In this document: piece by piece, positions 26,316 through 34,649 of the stretch | Layout of the letters: the number at the start of each line of letters is the position of its first letter | Position numbering within the stretch: the first letter of the stretch is position 1 | Assembly: GCA_900545305.1 (NCBI GenBank) | Contig: UQYD01000014.1 | Coordinates: 1 to 45,091, forward strand | Direction of reading: 5' to 3' | DNA length: 45,091 nucleotides | DNA from: an uncultured Eubacterium sp. | GTDB taxonomy: Bacteria > Bacillota > Clostridia > Lachnospirales > CAG-274 | Position numbers and translations under genes: made by a program | The notes under the pieces: model-generated | Databases searched by the model: none | What the model was told of the DNA's origin: nothing | What the model saw: the letters and a program-made list of their open reading frames with translations, nothing else

Positions 26316-26347
26316 AGTGGTGTAGATTTTTCTATGCCACTTTTTTT
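26316..26347 (+). terminator. Intrinsic terminator after the SPFH gene
   Basis: AGTGGTGTAGA pairs with TCTATGCCACT (two G-U pairs) around a four-T loop and is followed by a T run. Confidence 0.9.
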
Positions 26348-26370
26348 GTTAACCTAAAATGTAAAAAATG

Positions 26371-26400
26371 TTGACAATTTGGTGTATATCGTCATATAAT
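26371..26400 (+). promoter_or_regulatory. Consensus sigma-A promoter for the TetR gene
   Basis: TTGACA (26371-26376), an 18-base spacer and TATAAT (26395-26400) match consensus exactly, so transcription would be strong unless repressed. Confidence 0.85.
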
Positions 26401-26418
26401 CACTATATGAAAAGTGAT
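26399..26418. promoter_or_regulatory. Probable TetR self-operator
   Basis: ATCACT-N8-AGTGAT is an inverted repeat that overlaps the -10 element and the expected transcription start, an arrangement that fits autorepression by the downstream TetR protein. Confidence 0.6.
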
Positions 26419-26441
26419 ATATATTTTAAGAGGGGAAAAAT

Positions 26442-27089
26442 ATGAGGTATTTAGAAAATGTTAATCAGTCAATTACTGAAAAAAGGGAGATAGTAATTGA
26501 AACAGCTTTTAAATTATTTGCAGAGAATAAAATTGAACCAGTGACGATGACCGTTGTGGCTGATAATTGTAATATGGGTGTTGCAAGTATATATCGCTAT
26601 TTTGGGACGAAAAAAGAACTTGTAATAGCTGTCGCTGCTAAAAAATGGAGAGAATATTATAGCGAATTACAAAAATATTATAAAGAGCTAAACGTAGATA
26701 AAATGACTGCTGCACAGGAGTTGGAATTTTATATAGACAGATATATTGATTTATATAATGAAAATAGCGATTTGTTGAATTTTAATGCTAACTTTGGCAT
26801 ATATATTGGCTCAGAAGATACAACAAAAGACGAAATGAGGCCATATAACAGTATAATAGATAAATTTATAAATAGATTTCATATGCTGTACAAGAAAGCA
26901 CAGGACGATAAAACAATACGTACAGACATTTCAGAGAGAAGTATATTATACAACATAATGTATACTATGATGTCAGCCTTGAGTAAGTATTCTACAAATA
27001 TAATACATAGTGCGGACCAAGATAGAAATTACGAAAAAGAGATTTGCCAGCTAAAAGATATGTATTTGGAATATTATTGTAGAAAATAA
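26442..27089 (+). CDS. TetR family transcriptional regulator
   Basis: The 215-residue protein has an N-terminal TetR helix-turn-helix (about residues 15-62: KREIVIETAFKLFAENKIE, then MTVVADNCNMGVASIYRYF), with the recognition helix near GVASIYRYFGTKKE. The C-terminal ligand domain is helical and not assignable to a ligand. AGAGGGG precedes the start. A near-perfect promoter with an overlapping inverted repeat suggests autoregulation. No transporter or enzyme gene lies next to it in an obvious regulon, so its target is unknown. Confidence 0.9.
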   Translation: MRYLENVNQSITEKREIVIETAFKLFAENKIEPVTMTVVADNCNMGVASIYRYFGTKKELVIAVAAKKWREYYSELQKYYKELNVDKMTAAQELEFYIDRYIDLYNENSDLLNFNANFGIYIGSEDTTKDEMRPYNSIIDKFINRFHMLYKKAQDDKTIRTDISERSILYNIMYTMMSALSKYSTNIIHSADQDRNYEKEICQLKDMYLEYYCRK

Positions 27090-27178
27090 TTTGTATAGTG
27101 ATGTTTATTGGACAAATGTAGTGATACAATGTAGTTGTAAAGAAAAAAGCTACTTGAAGTGTGGAGAAGGTTGGTATT

Positions 27179-27655
27179 ATGAAAAAAGTTCTCTTAGTAA
27201 TTTGTTCAATAATAGGCGTTGTAATTGTGTGTAAATTTGGTTTTGAAGAAAACAATCCCTATGATACAATATGTATTCAGCCAGAGTGCAATAATGAGAA
27301 AGTTGAGGGCAGTATTTATTGCAAAGACCATAAGCCAAGTAAAGAAGATGCTGAATTAGATGACTGTTTACACGATATGGTTCCTTATGTAGAAGATACT
27401 ACGGAGGAAAATACAAAAGAAACAACTACTTATTCTTACTATAATAGCAGTGGCTCAAGTTTTTATAGTAGTAGCTCAAATTCCTATGGTGGCTCAAGTT
27501 CCTACAGTGGCAGTTCTTCAAGTTCTCCATATAAATCTTATGATGAAGGATACGAGGCTGTATATGATGATGACGACTATGATTGGGACAGATATAATAG
27601 CGATTCAGACTATGCCGACGGTGTAGATGATGCTTTAGATGAATTAGACGATTAA
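27179..27655 (+). CDS. Exported or anchored Ser/Tyr-rich acidic protein of unknown function
   Basis: This 158-residue protein starts with a basic N-terminus and one hydrophobic segment (residues 4-18). A short CIQPECN...YCKDH stretch (about residues 32-53) could bind a metal ion, as in small zinc-ribbon-like motifs. A low-complexity Ser/Tyr/Gly region (about 87-120) leads to a very acidic C-terminus rich in Asp-Tyr, ending in DDALDELDD. I recognise no family. The start is the ATG with AGAAGG upstream; an in-frame GTG at 27161 is less likely. It stands alone, between the TetR gene and a terminator. Segments of this kind suggest a surface or membrane-tethered role, but that is inference. Confidence 0.75.
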   Translation: MKKVLLVICSIIGVVIVCKFGFEENNPYDTICIQPECNNEKVEGSIYCKDHKPSKEDAELDDCLHDMVPYVEDTTEENTKETTTYSYYNSSGSSFYSSSSNSYGGSSSYSGSSSSSPYKSYDEGYEAVYDDDDYDWDRYNSDSDYADGVDDALDELDD

Positions 27656-27664
27656 TTAAACGTG

Positions 27665-27708
27665 AAAGACTAGATAATTGGCATAGAGGCTGTTTATCTA
27701 GTCTTTTT
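27665..27708 (+). terminator. Intrinsic terminator after the Ser/Tyr-rich gene
   Basis: AAAGACTAGATAA pairs perfectly with TTATCTAGTCTTT over 13 bases, with a 16-base loop, followed by T-rich sequence. Confidence 0.85.
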
Positions 27709-27723
27709 ATTGTGCAAAAATTG

Positions 27724-27753
27724 TTGACATAAATAAATTGTACTAGCTATATA
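27724..27753 (+). promoter_or_regulatory. Possible upstream feo promoter
   Basis: TTGACA (27724-27729), an 18-base spacer and TATATA (27748-27753) form a weaker second candidate upstream of the main feo promoter. Confidence 0.4.
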
Positions 27754-27771
27754 TTAATAATGTTAAAGCTA

Positions 27772-27800
27772 TTGACATACTTACATTTTTCGACTATGAT
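27772..27800 (+). promoter_or_regulatory. Main feo promoter
   Basis: TTGACA (27772-27777), a 17-base spacer and TATGAT (27795-27800) lie 35 bases before the gene. A perfect TTATCGATAA palindrome follows at 27816-27825 in the expected leader, just before the ribosome site, and may be an iron-regulator contact; it does not match a full Fur or DtxR box that I can state. Confidence 0.75.
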
Positions 27801-27834
27801 TTTATTGAAAATATTTTATCGATAAGGTTGTGAT

Positions 27835-30198
27835 ATGTTGACATTAAAAGATTTGCCAATAGGAAAAACAGCCACAGTTAAAACTGTTGGTGGTGATGGT
27901 TCTTTAAAACAACATTTGTTGGATATGGGTATTATTCCAGAGGCTGATGTTACTATGGTTAAGTATGCACCAATGGGTGACCCAGTAGAACTTAGAATAC
28001 ATAGTTATGAACTTACTTTGCGTTTGGCAGACGCAGAAAGAATAGAAATAGAAAATATAAGAGATGCAAAGACAGAAAAGCATACTTCAATACCTAGAAG
28101 TGACAAGAAGAATATTCCTCATCCCGGACTTGGTGAAGGGGGAAAGTACCATACAAAGGAAACAGAAAATCCACTTCCAGAGGGTACAGTACTGACTTTT
28201 GCACTGGCAGGAAATCAGAATTGTGGAAAAACTACACTTTTTAACCAGCTTACAGGTTCTAATCAGCATGTTGGTAATTTCCCTGGGGTTACTGTTGACA
28301 GAAAAGACGGTGCAATAAAGGAGCATAGCGATACACTTATTACTGATTTGCCGGGAATTTATTCTATGTCGCCATATTCCAGTGAGGAAATAGTGACAAG
28401 AGAGTTTATATTAAATGAACGTCCAAAGGGTATTATTAATATTGTAGATGCTACAAATATTGAAAGAAACTTAAATCTTACACTACAGCTTATGGAATTA
28501 GATATTCCAATGGTACTTGCCCTTAATATGATGGACGAGGTTTGGAAAAATGGTGGATATATCCACGTAAATGAAATGGAACAAATGTTGGGAATACCTG
28601 TCGTACCTATTTCAGCAGCTAAAAATGAGGGTATAGCAGAACTTGTTGACCACGCATTACATGTTGCAAAATATCAGGAAAAGCCCGGTAGAAAGGATTT
28701 TTGTGATGTAAATGACCATAATGGTGCTGTTCATAGATGCTTGCACTCTATAATGCACTTAATTGAGGACCACGCAAAGGCTGCCGGTATTCCTATTCGC
28801 TTTGCTGCCAGCAAATTGGCAGAGGGAGATAGTTTAATACTTCAAAGACTTAAATTAGACCAAAATGAGCAGGAAACTCTTGAGCATATTATTCAGCAAA
28901 TGGAAAGTGAAAGAGGTTTAGATAGGGCAGCATCAATTGCTGATATGAGATATAGCCTTATTGACAAGGTTTGTAAAGAAGTAGTGGAAAAACCTCACGA
29001 AAGTAAGGAACATAAAAGAAGTCAGAAAATAGATAAAATACTTACAGGCAAATATACAGCTATACCTTCATTTATAGTTATTATGGGTATAGTATTTTGG
29101 CTTACATTTAATGTTATAGGTGCAGGACTTTCAGATTTACTGAATATATGTATTGAATGGATTACAGGCATTGTAGATAATGGACTTACAATATGGGACA
29201 TAAATCCAGTTGTCCATTCCTTGATTATTGATGGTATATTTACTGGCGTAGGCAGTGTATTAGGCTTTTTACCAGTTATTGTAACATTGTTCTTCTTCCT
29301 TTCTTTACTTGAAGATAGTGGCTATATGGCTAGAGTGGCCTTTGTAATGGACAAGTTGTTGAGAAAAATCGGACTTTCAGGTAGAAGTATAGTACCTATG
29401 CTTATAGGCTTTGGTTGTACTGTTCCAGGGGTTATGGCAAGCCGTACATTGCCGTCTGAAAGAGATAGAAAAATTACAATACTCTTGACACCTTTTATGA
29501 GCTGTTCTGCTAAGTTGCCTATATACGGGCTTTTTACAGCTGCATTTTTCCCTAAATATGGTGCAATAGTAATGGTGTCACTTTACTTCATTGGTATATT
29601 TATGGGTATAGTTTCAGCCTCTGTTATGAGAAAAACTATGTTTAAGGGTGATGCAGTTCCTTTTGTAATGGAATTGCCTAACTATCGTATGCCAGGGGCA
29701 AAAAATGTTACTCAATTACTTTGGGAAAAGGCTAAGGACTTTTTACAAAGAGCATTTACAGTAATATTTGTTGCTACAATTGTGATTTGGTTCTTACAGA
29801 CTTTTGATGTTAGATTTAATGTAGTTAGTGATTCTCAGCACAGTATACTTGCTATTATTGCTGGTATTGTTGCACCTGTTTTCAAGCCTTTAGGTTTTGG
29901 GGATTGGAGAATATCTACTGCTCTTATTACAGGATTTATGGCTAAGGAAAGCGTTGTTTCAACACTTACTGTACTTTTAGGAAATACAGAGGGAATAACA
30001 GCACTTCTTACTCCTTTAACAGCCTTTAGCTTGCTTGTTTTCTGTCTTCTCTATACTCCTTGTGTTGCTGCTATAGCATCTATAAAGAGAGAATTAGGTG
30101 GTAAATATGCAGTATTTGTTGTAGTAGCTCAATGCGTAGTAGCTTGGCTTTGTGCCGGTATTGTACATATTATTGGGGCTTTTATAGGAGTGATGTAA
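27835..30198 (+). CDS. feoB: Ferrous iron transporter, FeoA-FeoB fusion
   Basis: The 787-residue protein imports Fe2+. Residues 1 to about 75 are a FeoA domain (LKDLPIGKTATVK, then a LLDMGIIP motif), which in many bacteria is a separate protein. After a linker rich in charged residues the GTPase begins: G1 GNQNCGKTT (near 121), G2/G3 with FPGVTVDRK and DLPGIYSMSP, and G4 NMMDEV. The C-terminal membrane part has about eight segments with the two gate motifs (LEDSGYMARVAFVMDKLL; GCTVPGVMASRTL). The fusion is common in Clostridia. A 47-residue Cys-rich partner follows directly. Confidence 0.96.
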   Translation: MLTLKDLPIGKTATVKTVGGDGSLKQHLLDMGIIPEADVTMVKYAPMGDPVELRIHSYELTLRLADAERIEIENIRDAKTEKHTSIPRSDKKNIPHPGLGEGGKYHTKETENPLPEGTVLTFALAGNQNCGKTTLFNQLTGSNQHVGNFPGVTVDRKDGAIKEHSDTLITDLPGIYSMSPYSSEEIVTREFILNERPKGIINIVDATNIERNLNLTLQLMELDIPMVLALNMMDEVWKNGGYIHVNEMEQMLGIPVVPISAAKNEGIAELVDHALHVAKYQEKPGRKDFCDVNDHNGAVHRCLHSIMHLIEDHAKAAGIPIRFAASKLAEGDSLILQRLKLDQNEQETLEHIIQQMESERGLDRAASIADMRYSLIDKVCKEVVEKPHESKEHKRSQKIDKILTGKYTAIPSFIVIMGIVFWLTFNVIGAGLSDLLNICIEWITGIVDNGLTIWDINPVVHSLIIDGIFTGVGSVLGFLPVIVTLFFFLSLLEDSGYMARVAFVMDKLLRKIGLSGRSIVPMLIGFGCTVPGVMASRTLPSERDRKITILLTPFMSCSAKLPIYGLFTAAFFPKYGAIVMVSLYFIGIFMGIVSASVMRKTMFKGDAVPFVMELPNYRMPGAKNVTQLLWEKAKDFLQRAFTVIFVATIVIWFLQTFDVRFNVVSDSQHSILAIIAGIVAPVFKPLGFGDWRISTALITGFMAKESVVSTLTVLLGNTEGITALLTPLTAFSLLVFCLLYTPCVAAIASIKRELGGKYAVFVVVAQCVVAWLCAGIVHIIGAFIGVM

Positions 30199-30342
30199 AT
30201 GAATATACAGAGTATAATAATTTTAGCTGTAATAATACTTGTCTGTTTTTTGATTTGTAGAAATTTATATAAGAAAAGTAAAAATGGCGAATTTTCTTGT
30301 GGTGGGAATTGTAGCTGTTGTGGAAAAAAGTGTAATAAGTAA
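30199..30342 (+). CDS. FeoB-associated Cys-rich membrane protein
   Basis: This 47-residue protein begins immediately after the feoB stop codon. It has one membrane segment (residues 5-20), a basic stretch RNLYKKSK, and a Cys-rich tail CGGNCSCCGKKC with five cysteines. This matches the small Cys-rich proteins found after feoB in Firmicutes, thought to assist iron transport or sense iron. The upstream GGAGTG serves as ribosome site. A convergent terminator follows two bases later. Confidence 0.88.
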   Translation: MNIQSIIILAVIILVCFLICRNLYKKSKNGEFSCGGNCSCCGKKCNK

Positions 30343-30343
30343 A

Positions 30344-30379
30344 AAAAGCCATTGTTGAAATTTTTCAACAATGGCTTTT
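30344..30379. terminator. Bidirectional terminator between feo and glycolipid operons
   Basis: AAAAGCCATTGTTGAAA pairs with TTTCAACAATGGCTTTT, giving a long perfect stem flanked by A on the left and T on the right, between convergent genes ending at 30342 and 30390. Confidence 0.88.
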
Positions 30380-30389
30380 AGTGAATTGT

Positions 30390-31379
30390 TTATTTCTTTA
30401 AAGCATCTTCGTAAATAGATTTCAATTTTTTACCAACTTCTTTAATATCTCTTTCTTTTGCTATATTATAGCCACCCTCAACTACACTTGGCAATTTGTT
30501 TTCAAGTATGCCTGTAATTTTAGTTTCAAATTCAGAAAGAGTTTTTGCCTTGTAAACATCTTTACTGTCTGTGAGCCAACCCTCATATACAGGAATATCC
30601 CTGATAAGTGTTGGAATTTTCATAGCTAAAGCCTCAAGTATTACAATGCCTTCTGTTTCTTCCTTTGACATAAAAAGGAAAAGGTCACTGTTGTTGTAGG
30701 CATCTTTTAATTCGGCTTTACTGATATATCCAGGGAATGAAAGGTTAGGTAATTTCGTTTTGACAGCCTTTCTAATTTTAGCTGGAACAGTGTATAAATT
30801 AGACTCGCCATACCATACAAAATCGTATTGTGGCATTCTTTTAGCAAGCTCTACAAAATCAGTTATACCTTTTCTGTCAATCCATAAACCGGCAGACATA
30901 ATGACTTTTCTGCCTTTATGCTTTTTCTTAAATTCTTCACGCATTTCTTCATTGCGTGTGTAGTAGTTGGTATCAATACCATTTGATAAAACTCTTATAT
31001 CCTTTGTTATTCCGTAGGATTGAAGAAGTTTTTTAGAGTAAATACTAGGGGTAATAATAATATCGCCAGAGTTGTAACATTTCATTATCCACCAAGCAAA
31101 AAGTCCGTCAACAAGATTAGAACCAATGTAGGAATTTCTAAAATCCTGTCTTGTAGAGTGTGCGTGATAAACAACTTTTTTACCCAATTTGTGGGCTTCC
31201 TTTGCTAATTCATAGCTTTTAGGAAATATTGTGTTAATATGTACAACGTCTGCATCTTCAAGATTATCAACTAATTCTATATCATTGAAGGCAGCAGCTT
31301 TTTTTTGGTGGTAAATAGCTCTGCCTACACCACTTTTTTCAATCATTTTTTGCATTCCCGAATACAAAAAAACTTTCAT
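30390..31379 (-). CDS. Glycosyltransferase family 4, CpoA-like glycolipid synthase
   Basis: The 329-residue GT4 protein resembles the streptococcal CpoA-type enzyme that adds a second sugar to glucosyl-diacylglycerol. Shared blocks include the N-terminal EKSGVGRAIYHQKKA (residues 14-28), VVHINTIFP (near 45) and HAHSTRQDFRNSYIGSN (near 76). The donor-site region is MSAGLWIDRKGI (near 160) and EETEGIVILEALAM (near 240). No membrane segment is obvious; these enzymes bind the membrane by a basic surface. It is the last gene of a three-gene minus-strand operon. Acceptor and sugar are inferred, not proven. Confidence 0.8.
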   Translation of the reverse strand: MKVFLYSGMQKMIEKSGVGRAIYHQKKAAAFNDIELVDNLEDADVVHINTIFPKSYELAKEAHKLGKKVVYHAHSTRQDFRNSYIGSNLVDGLFAWWIMKCYNSGDIIITPSIYSKKLLQSYGITKDIRVLSNGIDTNYYTRNEEMREEFKKKHKGRKVIMSAGLWIDRKGITDFVELAKRMPQYDFVWYGESNLYTVPAKIRKAVKTKLPNLSFPGYISKAELKDAYNNSDLFLFMSKEETEGIVILEALAMKIPTLIRDIPVYEGWLTDSKDVYKAKTLSEFETKITGILENKLPSVVEGGYNIAKERDIKEVGKKLKSIYEDALKK

Positions 31380-31390
31380 TTTTATCTCCC

Positions 31391-31990
31391 CTAACGTATA
31401 AAGTTTATTAAATAAGTATAGAATTTAGTTAATGCAAAACTATACATAAAAATGGCAAGAGGTTTGCCCAAAAGAATTATTATTGTAAATTTGCTTAATT
31501 TCATATCTGTAATGCCGGCAAGATAGCATAAAAAGTCATCTGGAGCAACTGGACTAAATATGAGTAAAGCAAAAAGAATAGTGAATTTTCGGCTATTCAT
31601 AAAAGGACTGTATTTGTTGTAGAATTTTTCAGAAGTTACACGTCTTACAAATTCTCGCCCATAAGCTCTGGCAATAAGAAATGCCCATATAGAGCCACCA
31701 CAAATGCCTACGTAATTATATATAAATCCCATTACTGGTCCAAAAAATATAACACCAAAAAGACAGCCTATTGAACCAGGTAGTATAGGGATAACAACCT
31801 GTATTGCCTGCAAAGCAATGAACATAATAGGAGCCCATATACCACAGCTTTTTAATAAGGCTTCAAGTTTGCTTTTGTCAGTAAAAACACCCTGAGTATA
31901 TCCATATATGCTGAGAAGTATGATAATAACTGTACTTACAAGACCTATTATGTTTTGTTTAGCAACTACCCAATCTATAAATTTTCTCAA
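31391..31990 (-). CDS. TVP38/TMEM64 (VTT/DedA-like) membrane protein
   Basis: The 199-residue protein has about six hydrophobic segments. The family block is IVIPILPGSIGCLFGVIFFGPVMG-like, beginning near residue 65 (PILPGSIG), with RAYGREFVRR near 107 and FSPVAPDDFLCYLAGIT near 145. These are features of VTT/SNARE-associated Golgi-type proteins, some of which are lipid scramblases or polyprenyl-phosphate translocases. Placement between two glycolipid-type glycosyltransferases fits a lipid-handling role. I prefer a TTG start at 31990 with AGGTGA upstream; a GTG at 31999 overlaps that site and is the alternative. Confidence 0.85.
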   Translation of the reverse strand: MRKFIDWVVAKQNIIGLVSTVIIILLSIYGYTQGVFTDKSKLEALLKSCGIWAPIMFIALQAIQVVIPILPGSIGCLFGVIFFGPVMGFIYNYVGICGGSIWAFLIARAYGREFVRRVTSEKFYNKYSPFMNSRKFTILFALLIFSPVAPDDFLCYLAGITDMKLSKFTIIILLGKPLAIFMYSFALTKFYTYLINFIR

Positions 31991-32004
31991 ATCAATCACC
32001 TATG

Positions 32005-33177
32005 TTATTTATAATTAACGGAATTTTTTTCGTTAAATTTTTTAATGGTGTTTTTGTAAAGTTCAGCAACATTTTCTCCAAAGGCTTTACTGGAAAACTT
32101 ATCTTTTACAGGTAAGGCATTTGCAATCATATCTTCTCGATTACATTTGTCTGAAAAGAAAAAGTTTAAAAACTCTGCAAAATCATCTTCGTTTGTATAT
32201 TGAAAACCATTTTTGTAGTTTATAAGTACACCGTCAAGGCAAGCATCTTTTCTGCAAAGGGCAGGTACACCATTTGCCAAAGCTTCAAAATATGTAAGTC
32301 CTTGTGCTTCACTTGTAGAGGAACAAATGAAAAGGTCTGCAAGCTGGTAGTAGGCATTTACACTGTCCATTGGTACAAGACCTGTAAATATAACATTGTT
32401 TTTGATACTGCTTTTTTTGACATGTTTTTCTAGTCTATCTCTGTCAGGACCGTCACCTACTATAAGAAATGTAAACTTGTTCAGATGACAATTTTCAATT
32501 AATCTAATAGTTTCGTCTATGTTTTTTTCTCGTGCTAATCTGCCTAGAAAAAGTAAAACTGTGTTATCTTCTGGAATACCTAAGGAATGTTTCATTTCTG
32601 AAAGGGTATTCTTATCTACAGGGCTACTACATTTTTGCAAATCAAGACCTGTTGGAATAACAGTTATAGGTGGTTTAACCTTATATGAAGTCAAAATATC
32701 CTTTACTTTTTCAGTAGGGGCAATAATAGCCTGTGTATGCTTTAATATCTTACGAGAAAGAGTTTCAACTATTTCCTTGCCAATTGTATGGCTTGGGGAA
32801 AAATAGTGAGTATAATCTTCGTAAACGGTATGGTATGTATGTACTAAAGGTATTCTAAGTTTTTTTGCTATTCTGTTTGCAAAAAAGAAAGTGCTGAATT
32901 CGCATTGTGAATGTATAATATCCGGTTTCCATTTCACAATTTTGTTGACAACACTTCTGCACATACCAAACATTATTCTTGCGTTGGGATAGATTTTACC
33001 AGCACTTATAGAACGAAGTATGTATACATCATTTTCCCTAACTATGCCTGTTTGATTTAGAGTAAGAACTCTGACCTCGTGTCCCTGTTGTTCCAGTGCT
33101 GACTTTAATGTCATTACAGAACGAACAACGCCATTAGTATTAGGCTTATAAAAATCGGTAGTTATTAAAACCTTCAA
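32005..33177 (-). CDS. Glycosyltransferase family 4, diacylglycerol glucosyltransferase-like
   Basis: The 390-residue GT4 protein starts KVLITTDFYKPNTNGVVRSV, matching bacterial monoglucosyl-diacylglycerol synthases, followed by HSQCEFSTFF (near residue 93) and HTYHTVYEDYTHYF (near 116). The donor domain has FLGRLAREKNIDE (near 208), VGDGPDRDRLE, and SSTSEAQGLTYFEALANG (near 292), with the EX7E motif. TTG 33177 is chosen because GGGAGGG lies seven bases upstream; an ATG at 33204 precedes that site. It would make the acceptor lipid for the CpoA-like enzyme. A leader with a terminator-like hairpin precedes it. Confidence 0.85.
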   Translation of the reverse strand: MKVLITTDFYKPNTNGVVRSVMTLKSALEQQGHEVRVLTLNQTGIVRENDVYILRSISAGKIYPNARIMFGMCRSVVNKIVKWKPDIIHSQCEFSTFFFANRIAKKLRIPLVHTYHTVYEDYTHYFSPSHTIGKEIVETLSRKILKHTQAIIAPTEKVKDILTSYKVKPPITVIPTGLDLQKCSSPVDKNTLSEMKHSLGIPEDNTVLLFLGRLAREKNIDETIRLIENCHLNKFTFLIVGDGPDRDRLEKHVKKSSIKNNVIFTGLVPMDSVNAYYQLADLFICSSTSEAQGLTYFEALANGVPALCRKDACLDGVLINYKNGFQYTNEDDFAEFLNFFFSDKCNREDMIANALPVKDKFSSKAFGENVAELYKNTIKKFNEKNSVNYK

Positions 33178-33220
33178 GGAAAACCCTCCCAGCAATAATA
33201 TCATTTATTATTTCAAACAT

Positions 33221-33247
33221 TACAAAAGCCCTTATTGAGAAAAGGGC
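33221..33247 (-). terminator. Terminator-like hairpin in the leader of the glycolipid operon
   Basis: On the minus strand GCCCTT-N8-AAGGGC is followed by TTTTGTA. The hairpin lies downstream of the promoter at 33346-33374 and about 45 bases before the first gene, so it may be an attenuator, or it may simply stop readthrough from the bio operon. The T run is short. Confidence 0.6.
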
Positions 33248-33345
33248 ATTGTATTTACGTCATTGTAAAGCTAAAATAAAATTTACGCAGGCTTGTAATA
33301 GATGAGAAATAACCACCATTAACACTAAGTCTGTGAATTAGGTAT

Positions 33346-33374
33346 ATTATAATTCATAGAATATTTTTTGTCAA
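33346..33374 (-). promoter_or_regulatory. Consensus promoter for the glycolipid operon
   Basis: On the minus strand TTGACA (33374-33369), a 17-base spacer and TATAAT (33351-33346) match consensus exactly. Transcription would begin near 33339, giving a leader of about 160 bases. Confidence 0.85.
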
Positions 33375-33437
33375 TTAATTAAGAATTAAATATATATAAA
33401 TTAGAGTTAAATTTAGGGGATAAAAATATATTAAATT

Positions 33438-34637
33438 TTATTTTCGAAACCATTTTTTCATTGTGTTTAATACCTTTACCAACTGTTCTTCTGTAATAAT
33501 ATAAGGTACCATAGCATAAAGATAATTGAGAAATGGTCGACTAAACACACCATTTTCAAAAGCAAATTGTTGATAACCTTTTAATACACAAGGGTCATAT
33601 ACTTCAATACAAACACAACCTCCCATAATTCTAATTTCTTTTATTCTTTTGTCTTCAAAATCTTTTAATTCTCGCCTAGTAATTTCTTCTATTTTATGTA
33701 TTTTTGAAATATAGTTTTGATTTTCAAATAATTCAATAGATTTTAAGGACACACTACAAGCAAGAGCATTTCCCATAAAGGTTGGACCGTGCATAAGTGC
33801 GTGACTTGGATTGTTGTCATAGAAACCATTATAGACCTTTGTATTTGCAACTGTAACAGCATGACCTATGTAACCTCCGGTCAAAGCCTTTCCTAACACA
33901 AGTATATCTGGGGTTACTAAATCGGCAACAAAGCGGTTTCCTGTTCTTCCAAAGCCTGTTGCAACTTCATCAAAAATTAATAGTACACCATATTTATTAC
34001 AAAGTTCTCTTGCACGAACTAAGAAAGAAATATCATACATACGCATACCACCGGCACCTTGAAGTAAAGGTTCAACAATGAAACAGTTTAATTTTTCGTG
34101 ATTTTCTTCAAAGGCTTTTTCGAGAGCATTTATTTCTGTGGGAATATGAATTACATTTTTGCTTTTACCATAGGCTTTTAGAACAAAATGATAATCTTCA
34201 TCATCGCCTACTTCCATAGTCTTAAAAGTATCACCGTGATATGCGTGCTCAAGAGCAAGCACCATAGTTCTGTTTTCATCACCTTTATTCATAAAATACT
34301 GCAATGCCATTTTAAGGGCGACTTCAACAGCTACACTTCCGGAATCAGAGAAAAAACAATAGTTTAAATCAGCAGGTAACCACTCTGCTAGTTTTTTGGA
34401 TAATTTTTCTACAGGTTCGTGAGTTAATCCACCAAGCATTATGTGTGAAAAATTTTCAGCTTGTGTTGTAATGGCTTTTGTTAATTCAGGGTGTTTATAG
34501 CCGTGTATTACACTCCACCAAGAGGATACAGAATCTATGAGTTTGTTATTTTCGGTGCAGAGATATACTCCATCAGCATTTACTATTTTGTAAGGTTGTT
34601 TCATTGTTTTCATTTGTTCATAGGGATACCAAATCAT
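33438..34637 (-). CDS. bioA: Adenosylmethionine-8-amino-7-oxononanoate aminotransferase
   Basis: The 399-residue PLP enzyme converts 7-keto-8-aminopelargonate to 7,8-diaminopelargonate in biotin synthesis. The family opening WYPYEQM is at residues 3-9, SWWSVIHGYKHP near 37, the PLP Asp in LIFDEVATGFGRTG near 216, and the PLP Lys in LVLGKALTGGYIG near 246. It is slightly shorter than many BioA proteins. It is the last gene of a bioY-bioD-bioA operon, 12 bases after bioD. bioB and bioF are not in the window. Confidence 0.93.
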   Translation of the reverse strand: MIWYPYEQMKTMKQPYKIVNADGVYLCTENNKLIDSVSSWWSVIHGYKHPELTKAITTQAENFSHIMLGGLTHEPVEKLSKKLAEWLPADLNYCFFSDSGSVAVEVALKMALQYFMNKGDENRTMVLALEHAYHGDTFKTMEVGDDEDYHFVLKAYGKSKNVIHIPTEINALEKAFEENHEKLNCFIVEPLLQGAGGMRMYDISFLVRARELCNKYGVLLIFDEVATGFGRTGNRFVADLVTPDILVLGKALTGGYIGHAVTVANTKVYNGFYDNNPSHALMHGPTFMGNALACSVSLKSIELFENQNYISKIHKIEEITRRELKDFEDKRIKEIRIMGGCVCIEVYDPCVLKGYQQFAFENGVFSRPFLNYLYAMVPYIITEEQLVKVLNTMKKWFRK

Positions 34638-34649
34638 TGAATACTCCTC

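Noticed and set aside
33177..33339. Named riboswitch or T-box in the glycolipid operon leader
   Set aside because: I could not find the conserved core of any riboswitch class or a T-box sequence; only the terminator-like hairpin is supported.
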